NCBI GenBank assembly: GCA_007120385.1
Contig: SKNT01000036.1
Location: 1 to 44,540, forward strand
Direction: 5' to 3'
From: Balneolales bacterium
GTDB lineage: Bacteria > Bacteroidota > Rhodothermia > Balneolales > Natronogracilivirgulaceae
DNA length: 44,540 bases
Shown: positions 26,279 through 35,312 of the stretch, piece by piece
How the letters are laid out: each line of letters starts with the position of its first letter
Numbering within the stretch: position 1 is the first letter of the stretch
The notes under the pieces: model-generated
What the model was told of the DNA's origin: nothing
The model's database searches: none
What the model saw: only the letters and a program-made list of their open reading frames with translations
Program-made: the position numbers and the translations under genes

Positions 26279-27865
26279 TCAGATAATGGTGTCATGGCGA
26301 GCTTCATCGACCTGGCGGGGGTAGTCAGTGGTGTAATGCAGCCCCCGGCTTTCCTTTCTGCTCATTGCCGAACGGATAATGATGTAGGCATTGGCGATAA
26401 GGTTTCTCAGTTCACACAATGCCACACTTACACGTGTCCGCTGGTAAAAATCCTCCGTCTCCTCATAAAGCAGATGCGTACGGCGAAACGCTCTTTCAAG
26501 CCTCAAGTCACTTCGAACAATTCCCACATAGTTCCACATAACCTGTTGCAGTTCTTGCTTGTTATGATGTATAAGGATGGCCTCTTCTGCATTCACTGTC
26601 CCGCTGTCATCCCATTCGGGAATTCCGGTTATCCAGCTGCGTTCACGGATATGGGCCGCTGAGGCTTCAGCAGCACGTTTCGAGAACACCATGGCCTCCA
26701 GCAGGCTGTTGGATGCCAGGCGATTGGCCCCGTGCAATCCGGTACAGGCCGCCTCACCGGCGCAGAAAAGCCCGTGAATGGATGTGCGTCCGTCCCGGTC
26801 AGTCAGTACTCCGCCACACAGGTAGTGGGCTGCCGGCACCACGGGAATCCACTGTTTTGTAATATCCACACCGAACGATCTGCATGTCTCCATAATATGA
26901 GGGAAACTTTCAGAAAGGAGATCTTTATTTATATGTGTGACATCAAGATACACACTGTCATTTCCGGATTTTTTCAGGTAGTCGTCTATGGAGCGAGCCA
27001 CGATGTCCCTTGGAGCCAGTTCGGCGCGGTCATCATAGCCGGACATAAAGGCATAGCCGTTTCGGTCCCGCAGAATGCCGCCCTTACCTCTCACTGCCTC
27101 CGAAATGAGGAAGGAGTTTGCTTCGGAAATATTAAGCGTAGTGGGATGGAACTGCATGAACTCCATATTTGCTACGCGCGCTTTTGCGCGATAAGCCATG
27201 GCAATGCCGTCACCGGTGGCAATGGAGGGGTTGGTCGAGTGGAGATAGACTTCACCCACTCCTCCGGTGGCAATAAGGGTGGCTTTGGCAAGAACCGCTT
27301 CCACCTTATCGGAGCGGGTGTCAAAGACATAGGCACCATAGCAATGTATGTCATCGTCATTACGGGTGACTTTTCTGCCGAGATGGTGTTCGGTAATCAG
27401 CTCCAGAGCAAAATGGTGTTCAAAAACATGGATGTTCGTATGTTTGGAGATAGCTGAAAGCAGTGTTTCCTCTATTTCCTTGCCGGTGCGGTCGGCGGCA
27501 TGGACTATGCGATTTTGGGAGTGGCCTCCTTCCCTCCCAAGGTCCAGCTTTCCCTCTTTAGTGGAAAAGCGCGCGCCCCAGTCCAGCAGTTCACGCACGA
27601 CGGAAGGCCCTTCACGGACCACCATCTCAACGATTTCCTGGTGGCACAGGCCAGCCCCCGCAACAATCGTATCATTTATATGGTCTTCAAAACGGTCTTC
27701 ACTGGCAACCACGCTGGCCAGTCCGCCCTGGGCGTAATTCGTGTTGGATTCGGCCGAGTCTTTTTTTGTGATTACGGCCACGGATCCGAACCGGGCTACC
27801 CGAAGGGCATAAGAGAGTCCCGCACCACCGCTTCCCAGAACAAGAAAATCATATTTTTCAGGCAT
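26279..27865 (-). CDS. nadB: L-aspartate oxidase
   Basis: The 528-residue flavoenzyme oxidises aspartate to iminoaspartate, the first step of de novo NAD synthesis. The FAD-binding GSGGAGLSYALRVA is at the N-terminus, then NTNYAQGGLASV, the active-site MEFMQFHPTTLN, HYLCGGVLTD and the C-terminal helical domain with RSDLRLERAF. nadA and nadC are not in the window. Its ATG overlaps the end of prfB by 8 bases, so the two are translationally linked. Confidence 0.96.
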   Translation of the reverse strand: MPEKYDFLVLGSGGAGLSYALRVARFGSVAVITKKDSAESNTNYAQGGLASVVASEDRFEDHINDTIVAGAGLCHQEIVEMVVREGPSVVRELLDWGARFSTKEGKLDLGREGGHSQNRIVHAADRTGKEIEETLLSAISKHTNIHVFEHHFALELITEHHLGRKVTRNDDDIHCYGAYVFDTRSDKVEAVLAKATLIATGGVGEVYLHSTNPSIATGDGIAMAYRAKARVANMEFMQFHPTTLNISEANSFLISEAVRGKGGILRDRNGYAFMSGYDDRAELAPRDIVARSIDDYLKKSGNDSVYLDVTHINKDLLSESFPHIMETCRSFGVDITKQWIPVVPAAHYLCGGVLTDRDGRTSIHGLFCAGEAACTGLHGANRLASNSLLEAMVFSKRAAEASAAHIRERSWITGIPEWDDSGTVNAEEAILIHHNKQELQQVMWNYVGIVRSDLRLERAFRRTHLLYEETEDFYQRTRVSVALCELRNLIANAYIIIRSAMSRKESRGLHYTTDYPRQVDEARHDTII

Positions 27866-28974
27866 CAGACATCAGGTATGCTTTGATGAATTCATCGATC
27901 TGACCGTCCATAACGGCATCGACATTGGAAGTCTCATAGCCGGTGCGGTGGTCCTTGACCATATTGTAGGGATGGAAAACGTAGGACCGGATCTGCGACC
28001 CCCATTCGTTTTTCATCTTTGAACTTTGAAGTTTGCTTTTATACTCTTCCTTGATCCTTTTTTCCAGGTCATAGACGCGTGACTTCAGCATGACCATGGC
28101 TTTCTCCCGGTTTTGAAGCTGGGAGCGCTCCTGCTGGCACTCTGCCACAACGCGTTCTTCCTTTCCATTGGATAGTTTGCCTGTCCAGATCAGCCGCACA
28201 CCGGTTTCAACCTTGTTCACGTTTTGTCCGCCTTTTCCACCTGCGTGGAATCGCTGCATTTCAACATCATCCGGATTCAGGTCGATTTCGATGGTATCAT
28301 CGACAAGCGGTGTGACAAAAACCGAGCAGAAAGAGGTGTGCCGGCGGGCATTGCTGTCAAAGGGAGAAATGCGCACCAGCCGGTGTACGCCGTTTTCCGC
28401 CTTGAGGTAGCCGTAAGCGAAGTTTCCCTTGATCTCCAGGGTCGCACTTTTAATTCCGGCCACGTCGCCGGGCTGGTATTCGAGAACCGTAGTGTCCATG
28501 CCGTTGTGGCTGGTCCAGCGGATGTACATGCGATAGAGCATCTCCGCCCAATCCTGGCTTTCCGTTCCGCCGGCACCGGGGTTGATGGTCAGCAGGGCAT
28601 CGCGCCGGTCATCCGGTTCATCCAGCATGTTCTTGAATTCCAGGTCCTCAACCTCCTTTTTCAGCCGGGTGACTTCCTCATTGAGGTCATCCGTCACATC
28701 GTCACCCTCGGCCATGATTTCACGGAAAAGAATGATATTCTGACGCCGCTCATCAAGCTTGTCCCACTGAGCAACCCATGATTTTTCATGGTTCAGGTCC
28801 TGCATGAGTTTCTGGGCCTTGTCGGCATCATTCCAGAAGTCAGGCTGCTGGGCCTGGAACTCGAGTTCCCCTATTCTCTCCTTGCGTTTATCATAGTCAA
28901 AGATACCTCCTCAGCGCATCCACGCGCTGCAGAAGATCATTTACCTGTTCGTTCGTGTACTGAAGTTCAGACAT
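27858..28974 (-). CDS. prfB: Peptide chain release factor 2, with programmed +1 frameshift
   Basis: The coding sequence is joined: 28974-28900 in one frame, then 28898-27858 in the +1 frame, giving 371 residues. RF2 releases finished proteins at UGA and UAA. The short first frame (MSELQYTNEQVNDLLQRV, continuing to RRYL) ends at an in-frame TGA; after the shift it continues DYDKRKERIGELEFQ. The stop-codon recognition motif SPF is at 203-205 and the catalytic GGQ at 248-250 (FHAGGKGGQNVNK). Expression is autoregulated: when RF2 is scarce the ribosome pauses at UGA and shifts. nadB overlaps its end. Confidence 0.97.
28896..28911 (-). promoter_or_regulatory. prfB programmed frameshift site
   Basis: On the minus strand the bases read AGGAGG-TAT-CTT-TGA-C. 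This is the classical RF2 recoding signal: an internal Shine-Dalgarno (28911-28906), the slippery CTT (28902-28900) and the UGA stop followed by C, a weak termination context. Confidence 0.97.
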
Positions 28975-29132
28975 GATTTGAAAAAATTAATTATATGTAT
29001 GTTTCTGCTATGTACTTACGTAAACTCTGTCTTCCGGCAAGCCCCCCGACTGAGCTTCCCGTCAAAGCAACGGACCTGCGGGGTGCAGCGGAATCGGCAC
29101 CGCAACAATGGAATAACGGTACGGAACCCGGT

Positions 29133-29375
29133 TCAGCGTGAAAAAAATCTGGCAAGAAGAAGTCCCGCCACCACACCCCCGATAAAAGCATAGGCCAGAC
29201 TCTCTTCCGGATGGGAGCGCACATACTTCCGGGCATTCCGGTACTCCTGCCTGAGATCATTTTCCAGACGCTCTTTCTCTTCGTGCAGTTTTTCAATAAT
29301 ATCCCGGTATGCCCCATCATGCGTTCCGGCAAATTCTTCTAATTTCGCTGCCTTACTGGTTTTTTCATCATCCAT
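29133..29375 (-). CDS. Small DUF883/ElaB-like membrane-anchored protein
   Basis: The 80-residue product has a charged helical, coiled-coil-like body (about 20-55, IIEKLHEEKERLENDLRQEY) followed by YVRSHPEESLAYAFIGGVVAGLLLARFFSR: one C-terminal membrane helix with small residues and a basic end. This matches the layout of DUF883 proteins such as ElaB and YqjD, inner-membrane proteins of which some bind ribosomes. The assignment is by layout. The stretch between it and prfB (28975-29132) shows no further gene. Confidence 0.65.
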   Translation of the reverse strand: MDDEKTSKAAKLEEFAGTHDGAYRDIIEKLHEEKERLENDLRQEYRNARKYVRSHPEESLAYAFIGGVVAGLLLARFFSR

Positions 29376-29405
29376 TGTGAAATACCCTGGTAGTGTGTTA
29401 TGTGA

Positions 29406-30305
29406 ATGGAAATTATGCGAACTTTAAAAGATATAAAAAATACCATACACGAAACAGGAAGAATGCACTCTGAACGACCACAAGGCGGAATGACTGACAA
29501 GGAATACAACGCACGGTTCCGGTGGCTTTACCCCCATCTTGAGGAAGCCGGACGCAGACTCAGACTTCAGCAGCACAACCGCAGCTTTCAAGTGAGCATG
29601 AAAGGTGACGGATCCAAGGTGACCGATACCGACCGTCAGATGAATGAATACTGGATGGAGCTCCTTGGCAAGGCATTTCCCGGCGAGGTCATTGTCAGCG
29701 AGGAGGATGAAGCATCCCATACCTACAAGCCGAACTCCCCGGCTGTGTGGTACGTTGACCCCATCGACGGGACCAGCAAGTTCGTGGAGGGTTCTCCCAA
29801 CTACTTTGTGCTGATCAGTCTCTGCATCGACGGGAAGCCCAGTTTCGGAGTACTGTACCAGCCGGAGAGGAACTGTGTGCTGTTTGGCAATTCACACATC
29901 CGGGCCCGCCTCTACACTTCCTCCAGAGAGTTTCGTGAAATCCACCAGACCATCAGCTGGCGGCACCAGATGCCGGTTGTTGTAAAAGGGGCCAGTCCGG
30001 CACTTCGGGACCGGTTGGAGTCCATCATGCATCTGCCTGTACGGCGCACGTCCAATGCGGCGCACAACATCATCGGTCCGCTGAACGGCCCGAGCTCCGG
30101 TTTTGTGAGTTTCCGCAGGACTGCCTACTGGGACATTGCGGCACCGGCGGCAATCATGGAGTCGGCCGGTTTCCAGACGCGGATTCTTCTTCATGGCGAG
30201 CCTACGCAATACAATCTGGGGAGCACCTTTTGCAGCCGGTTCTACTGCCTTCCACCAGATACGCCGGAGGATGTGATTGAGTATCTGGTTTCCGTGACGG
30301 GTTGA
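29406..30305 (+). CDS. Inositol-monophosphatase-family phosphatase, CysQ-like
   Basis: The 299-residue metal-dependent phosphatase has KVTDTDRQMNEYW, the SEE metal ligands at 98-100, DPIDGTSKFVEGS at 118-130 and the second metal block AYWDIAAPAAIMESAG. These are the motifs of the family that includes 3'(2'),5'-bisphosphate nucleotidase (CysQ) and inositol monophosphatase. The full substrate specificity cannot be read; CysQ is favoured by VVSEEDE-like spacing and by GVLYQPERN. In-frame ATGs at 29415 and 29463 are alternative starts. It is divergent from the DUF883 gene and converges with the ABC exporter gene. Confidence 0.8.
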   Translation: MEIMRTLKDIKNTIHETGRMHSERPQGGMTDKEYNARFRWLYPHLEEAGRRLRLQQHNRSFQVSMKGDGSKVTDTDRQMNEYWMELLGKAFPGEVIVSEEDEASHTYKPNSPAVWYVDPIDGTSKFVEGSPNYFVLISLCIDGKPSFGVLYQPERNCVLFGNSHIRARLYTSSREFREIHQTISWRHQMPVVVKGASPALRDRLESIMHLPVRRTSNAAHNIIGPLNGPSSGFVSFRRTAYWDIAAPAAIMESAGFQTRILLHGEPTQYNLGSTFCSRFYCLPPDTPEDVIEYLVSVTG

Positions 30306-30330
30306 AAGCGCTTAATGGCTCAGAACGGCG

Positions 30331-32145
30331 CTAACCGGCGGTCTTTGCCTGGTCACGGTATTGCAGTTCATAAAGGCGTCGGTAAATGCCGTCTTTCTGC
30401 GTCAACAGCTCCTGGTGTGTTCCGATTTCACGAATCCGGCCCTTGTGCATGACAATGATCTTGTCGGCGTGCTGAATGGTGGACAGTCTGTGAGCGATCA
30501 CAACGGATGTCCGGCCCATCATCATGGTATCGAGAGCTATCGATACGAGGTATTCCGTTTCTGAATCGACATTGGAGGTGGCTTCATCCAGAATGAGAAT
30601 GGTGGGGTCATATACCAGTGCCCGCACGAAGCAGATAAGCTGACGCTGTCCCATCGAAAGCGAAGTGCCCCGCTCGGTGATGCGGTGCATGTAGCCGCCG
30701 GGAAGTTTCTTGATAAACCGGTCCGCCTGCACCATTTCCGCCGCGTATTGAACCTGTTCCCTGGAAATTTCGTCTTTGCCCAGTGTGATGTTGTCCATAA
30801 TAGTTCCGGCAAACAGCAGATTATCCTGCAGCACAAGTCCGAAATAAGCTCTGAGAGTTGACGGTTTCATATGCCGGATATCAATTCCGTCAATAGTGAT
30901 CCTGCCACTTTTCACGTCGTAGAAACGAAGGAGAAGATTTATAATGGTTGTTTTACCCGCGCCCGTTGCTCCCACTATAGCCACAATTTCACCGGGTTTC
31001 ACTTCAAAGGTGGCTTCCCTTAGCACCTCCTGTTCTCCGGCATTGTATCGGAATGAGACATTCTCGAAACGGACATGGCCTTTCCGGTGCGCCGGCTCAA
31101 TGGGCTCATCGGGAACCGGAATTTCATCCGTGGTATCCAGCACCCCGAAGATTCGTTCGGATGAGGCAAGGGCGCTCTGGAGCGTATTGAATTTTTCAGA
31201 CAGATCCCGAATGGGAACAAAAAACTGCCGGACATACTGGATGAACGCAAGCAGTATTCCAAAGGTCACCTGTCCCGCCAGCGCCTGGGCCCCGCCGTAC
31301 CATATTACCAGTGCCATGGCCAGGGAGGCGATGACCTCCACTGCCGGCCAGAAGATGGCAAAATAGAAGATCGTCTTGATGTGGGCGTTGGTATGATCCT
31401 CGTTTATCTTTTTAAATTTTTCGGCTTCCTTTTTTTCACGGCCGAATAGCTGGACGATGCTCATGCCGCTGATATGCTCCTGGATGAAGGAGTGCAGCCG
31501 CGCTATCTGATCGCGCACGTTCAGAAAGGCAACCCGCACCCTTGCCTTGAACCAGAACGTGGCATAGACGAGGACGGGCAGCACACTGAGACTGACCAGC
31601 GACAACTCCCAGCTCATGGAGAACATGAAGCCCATGATGAAAATGATCCGGAACATGTCACCGATAATATTGACTACACCGGATGAGAGCAGGTCGCTGA
31701 GCGCCTCAATATCACTGGTGGAGCGGGTAATGAGACGCCCTATCGGATTTTTATCGAAGAACTGGACATGCAAGCTCTGAATCTTGGTAAAGACGGCCTC
31801 ACGCAGCCGGTAGAGCGCCCCCTGTCCGATCCATCGCATCAGGTAGGTATTGACGATCATGATCACCGTTTCCAGCAGAAGTATGCCCAGAAAGAGCAGC
31901 ATGATCTTGCCAAGCCCCACCACATCGCCCTCGGCAATGTAATCATCAACGGCAATCTGCGTCAGGTACGGGCGAAGCGGACCGAGGAAGGCGACTCCAA
32001 GCGTCAGAAAAAGCGCAAGGAATATGAACCATTTATATGGTGCCAGAAAGAAGTAAAGCCGTCGGATCAGATGGGTATCGACGGCTTTACCAGCTGCATT
32101 TTGTTTTTTGTCGGAACGCTTGTCAGAAGCGGTCGAAGTCATCAA
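30331..32145 (-). CDS. Half ABC exporter, subunit with canonical Walker B
   Basis: The 604-residue protein has a six-helix membrane domain (about 25-330) fused to an ATPase: Walker A GATGAGKTT, a modified signature LSMGQ, and Walker B ILILDEATS with the catalytic Glu intact. It resembles the YheH/TM288-type half of heterodimeric multidrug exporters. Its partner is probably the half-transporter at 33439-35298 in the same operon, whose catalytic site is altered; the two would pair to form one active and one degenerate ATP site. The start overlaps the end of the RNase Z gene by 23 bases, so translation is coupled. Substrate unknown. Confidence 0.9.
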   Translation of the reverse strand: MMTSTASDKRSDKKQNAAGKAVDTHLIRRLYFFLAPYKWFIFLALFLTLGVAFLGPLRPYLTQIAVDDYIAEGDVVGLGKIMLLFLGILLLETVIMIVNTYLMRWIGQGALYRLREAVFTKIQSLHVQFFDKNPIGRLITRSTSDIEALSDLLSSGVVNIIGDMFRIIFIMGFMFSMSWELSLVSLSVLPVLVYATFWFKARVRVAFLNVRDQIARLHSFIQEHISGMSIVQLFGREKKEAEKFKKINEDHTNAHIKTIFYFAIFWPAVEVIASLAMALVIWYGGAQALAGQVTFGILLAFIQYVRQFFVPIRDLSEKFNTLQSALASSERIFGVLDTTDEIPVPDEPIEPAHRKGHVRFENVSFRYNAGEQEVLREATFEVKPGEIVAIVGATGAGKTTIINLLLRFYDVKSGRITIDGIDIRHMKPSTLRAYFGLVLQDNLLFAGTIMDNITLGKDEISREQVQYAAEMVQADRFIKKLPGGYMHRITERGTSLSMGQRQLICFVRALVYDPTILILDEATSNVDSETEYLVSIALDTMMMGRTSVVIAHRLSTIQHADKIIVMHKGRIREIGTHQELLTQKDGIYRRLYELQYRDQAKTAG

Positions 32146-33349
32146 ACGGAGTCCGTGGTGTTATGGGTAACGGCTTGCTGGGACGATGCGGACTTGGCCG
32201 TGACTGGTTGTCATCAGGACGCCTGTAGGGCTTGCTGTAACGTGTTTTTGGAGGCTTGTCAGAATCGTCACTTTTGTAGTAACGCGCATTTGCCGGTTTC
32301 CGTTTGAATCTGCGTTTTTTAAACCCGCCCTTGCGTTTAGGTGCAGGCTGGAAGGTTTTTTTCGATTTCTGAGCCCGCTTGTCCTTGAGGTCAATGATTT
32401 CCACACGAGGACTGATAATCTCCTTCTCCTGCTCGGGATTGGTAAAAATGGGTCTCAGTTCATAGGCCAGCCAGGTTTTTTCAAAAACGCCACGGGCTTC
32501 CTTGAGCAGCAGAAACTGATTGGAATACCGTGCAGAGAAGTGGCCTATCACAAGCCGCTCGACCTTAGCGGTTTTGGCAACAATGGCGGCATCCTGAGCG
32601 CTGGAGTGCCCGGTATCCTCGGCCTTCTCCTTGAGCGGTTCCCCGAAGGTGGCCTCATGGAACAGTATGGTGGCGTTTTCTGCCAGCCGGATGGCATTTT
32701 CACAGAATTCCGTGTCTGTTACATAGACAAAGCTTTCACCCGGCCTGGGATCGCCCACGATATCGGCGGAATGCACAGTGCTGCCATCTGCCAGGGTTAC
32801 ATCCTCCCCGTTCTTCAGCGCCTTGAACTGCGTATCATCGGTAATTCCCGCTTCAGCGGCTTTGGCAGCGTCTACTTTACCGGGTTTGTCTTTCTCCTGG
32901 AACCGGTAACCGATGCAGAATTTGGTATGTTTAAGAGGACGCGCTTCCACGTAGAACTCATCCCCTTCCATAACAACTTCGTGATCCAAATCACTTTTGA
33001 GCTCCTTGTATTTGATTGGAAACTCAAGTTCGACCTCGGCCACGCCAAAGACCGAATCGATCATTTTTTTCAGACCTTTGGGCCCTATGATGTGCAGCTC
33101 CTTTTCACGGCGCTGCAGCTGCAGGGTACTCAAAAGCCCGAAGAGACCGAAGATGTGGTCACCGTCAAGGTGGGAGATGAAAATCGCCTCCACCTTTGAA
33201 CGCTTGACGCCGGCCTGAAGCAGCCGCATCTGGGCATTTTCCCCGCAATCAAAAAGAAAAACAGATCCATCCCTCCAGAGAGCTACAGATGGCAAGTGAC
33301 GCACGGCAGTAGGTGTTGCCGAGGAGACTCCTAATGGAATTATAATCAT
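32123..33349 (-). CDS. rnz: Ribonuclease Z with a basic C-terminal tail and altered metal motif
   Basis: A 408-residue metallo-beta-lactamase-fold nuclease that trims tRNA 3' ends. It has the RNase Z features FDCGENAQMRLL, RPLKHTKFCIGYRF, VYVTDTEFCENA, LFHEATFGEPLKEKAEDTGHSSA and the final GHFSARY. The normal HxHxDH metal motif reads HLDGDH (60-65): the second His is Asp62. After residue about 312 a disordered tail rich in Lys, Arg and Pro (KRKGGFKKRRFKRKPANAR) extends the usual 300-residue enzyme by about 95 residues, perhaps for RNA binding. It lies between two half ABC exporter genes. Confidence 0.9.
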   Translation of the reverse strand: MIIIPLGVSSATPTAVRHLPSVALWRDGSVFLFDCGENAQMRLLQAGVKRSKVEAIFISHLDGDHIFGLFGLLSTLQLQRREKELHIIGPKGLKKMIDSVFGVAEVELEFPIKYKELKSDLDHEVVMEGDEFYVEARPLKHTKFCIGYRFQEKDKPGKVDAAKAAEAGITDDTQFKALKNGEDVTLADGSTVHSADIVGDPRPGESFVYVTDTEFCENAIRLAENATILFHEATFGEPLKEKAEDTGHSSAQDAAIVAKTAKVERLVIGHFSARYSNQFLLLKEARGVFEKTWLAYELRPIFTNPEQEKEIISPRVEIIDLKDKRAQKSKKTFQPAPKRKGGFKKRRFKRKPANARYYKSDDSDKPPKTRYSKPYRRPDDNQSRPSPHRPSKPLPITPRTPFDDFDRF

Positions 33350-33438
33350 GGTTGGTATCCTCTCCGTATTTTTTTTTATGGGGATTCCGCTATCAGACGA
33401 AATGTCCCGTATCTGACCCTTTGTGTTCTATTCTTTAG

Positions 33439-35298
33439 TTATATGTGTTCAAGTTCTTTTTCTATCAGCTGCTTGCGGTACATGCTGGCATAATGGCCAT
33501 CTCTGTCCAGGAGTTCCTCATGCGTACCGCTTTCTACAATCCTGCCTTCATCGAGTACGTAGATGAAATTTACGTGTTTCAGTGAAGATAAACGATGACA
33601 TATAATAAACATTGTAACATCTTCCAGTTCGGTGTCAAGATGCTTTACAATGGCATCTTCCGTACTGGTATCAACGGCACTCAATGCGTCATCCAGAATA
33701 AGAATGGATGGTTTGCGTATAAGCGCCCGTGCAATACTGGTTCGTTGTTTTTGCCCACCCGATAACGTAATACCTCGTTCACCCACTATAGTGTCGAATT
33801 TTTTTTCAAAATCCAAAATATTTTCCAGAACTTCTGCGCGTTCGGCAGCCTTTAAAATTTCCTCCTCACTGGCACCTTCCTTTCCGAAGGTAATGTTTTC
33901 CCGTATGGTATCAGAAAACAGGAAGTTGTCCTGAGGCACAAACCCGATGAGGCCACGGAGCTGGTCCACAGGCAATTCTCGAATATCGGTTCCATCCAGC
34001 AGAATGCGACCCTGCTGCGGATCGTAGATTCGGGGGAAAAGCTGCATGAGACTGGTTTTACCCGAGCCGGTACGCCCTACGACACCAATGCGGTCACCCT
34101 TTCGGATGCGCATGGATACGTCCGCAAGCGCCGGCACACCGGACCCTTCGTAGGTGAACGTGACCTTGTCAAATACAATCTCATTGCGAAATTGCAAGGG
34201 CGTGGAAGAGCTTCCGGAGCCTGCCGGAGCGTCATTGTCACGCAAATCTTTTGCAATGCCGGCCCCGGATTCGGCAACGCGCTGCTTTTTATCTGCAGGA
34301 ACCGCCAGTAGTTTCTGTATGCGCGAATTGGATGCGGCTGATCTCTGCATAAGGTTGAGGGTGTAACCCAGTGATGCCACCGGCCAGGTAAGATAGGTCA
34401 CGTAGATAACGAATTCGGCAATGTTTCCCACAGTTACCAGCCCCTCCATCACCATAAGGCCGCCCTGCCAGACTACCAGAATGATGGAAATGCCGATCAG
34501 CAGCAGCAGCATGGGATGAAACAGCGCCTCAACCAGGTCGAGCCGGAGCTTTTTGCGACGGTAACGCTCATTTTCCTGCGCAAACCGGTCCTTTTCAAAC
34601 ATTTCTCTGTTGAAGGCCTTGATGACACGGATACTGGAATAGATTTCCTGGACTTTTCCGGCCATCACGGCATATTGCTGCTGTATTTCGTTTGACCGCC
34701 GGTTGATGTACCTGCTAACCCAGTAAGCCATAACCGCCAGAAACGGAAGAGGCAGCAATGCCCAGAAAGTGAGCCTGGCATTCACCATGATCATGATCGC
34801 GATGATGATGGTCGAACGGGAAAAAGTATTGACCGTATACATGAATGCGGGACCGAAATATTCCCGAACCCTTACCACATCCTCGGTAGCCCGCGTGTAG
34901 ACATCGCCCGAACGAATATTGTCATAAAAGGTCCTGGGCAGGTGCTGAAGGTGGTCGAATATTTCGTTTCGCAGGTCGAATTCGATCTTCCTTGATGTCA
35001 CAATCAGTGTCTGCCGGGTGGCAAACAGCAGCAGACCGTAAAGAATGACCGCACCAACCAGCAGCCCCGTATTCTGTGCCAGGAACCATCCTGTATCTGC
35101 TGCAAAAAGAGTTTGGATGACACTGTCATACGGCTCTGCCATAACTTCTGAAATGCGCTCGATCTCATCCATTGTCATTCGGATGAAGATCGGGATCCAG
35201 ATCAGGAAAAAGTTCGACAGTACAAGAAGCAACGAGCCGAATACGAGAGTCCACTTGTACTTCAGGAAGTAGCGGTTAAGTTTAAGAAGTTCTTTCAC
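33439..35298 (-). CDS. Half ABC exporter, subunit with degenerate Walker B
   Basis: The 619-residue protein has a six-helix membrane domain (about 15-320) and an ATPase domain with Walker A GRTGSGKTS, a full LSGGQKQR signature and Walker B ILILDDALSAVD, where the catalytic Glu is replaced by Asp. This is the pattern of the YheI/TM287 half of heterodimeric exporters, which supplies the degenerate ATP site. It starts 14 bases after the renalase-like gene stop, and RNase Z follows after 90 bases. Substrate unknown. Confidence 0.9.
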   Translation of the reverse strand: MKELLKLNRYFLKYKWTLVFGSLLLVLSNFFLIWIPIFIRMTMDEIERISEVMAEPYDSVIQTLFAADTGWFLAQNTGLLVGAVILYGLLLFATRQTLIVTSRKIEFDLRNEIFDHLQHLPRTFYDNIRSGDVYTRATEDVVRVREYFGPAFMYTVNTFSRSTIIIAIMIMVNARLTFWALLPLPFLAVMAYWVSRYINRRSNEIQQQYAVMAGKVQEIYSSIRVIKAFNREMFEKDRFAQENERYRRKKLRLDLVEALFHPMLLLLIGISIILVVWQGGLMVMEGLVTVGNIAEFVIYVTYLTWPVASLGYTLNLMQRSAASNSRIQKLLAVPADKKQRVAESGAGIAKDLRDNDAPAGSGSSSTPLQFRNEIVFDKVTFTYEGSGVPALADVSMRIRKGDRIGVVGRTGSGKTSLMQLFPRIYDPQQGRILLDGTDIRELPVDQLRGLIGFVPQDNFLFSDTIRENITFGKEGASEEEILKAAERAEVLENILDFEKKFDTIVGERGITLSGGQKQRTSIARALIRKPSILILDDALSAVDTSTEDAIVKHLDTELEDVTMFIICHRLSSLKHVNFIYVLDEGRIVESGTHEELLDRDGHYASMYRKQLIEKELEHI

Positions 35299-35312
35299 AG
35301 TCCTGTTTTATC

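Noticed and set aside
28975-29132. tRNA or small gene between prfB and the DUF883-like gene
   Set aside because: No cloverleaf could be drawn and no frame has protein-like character.
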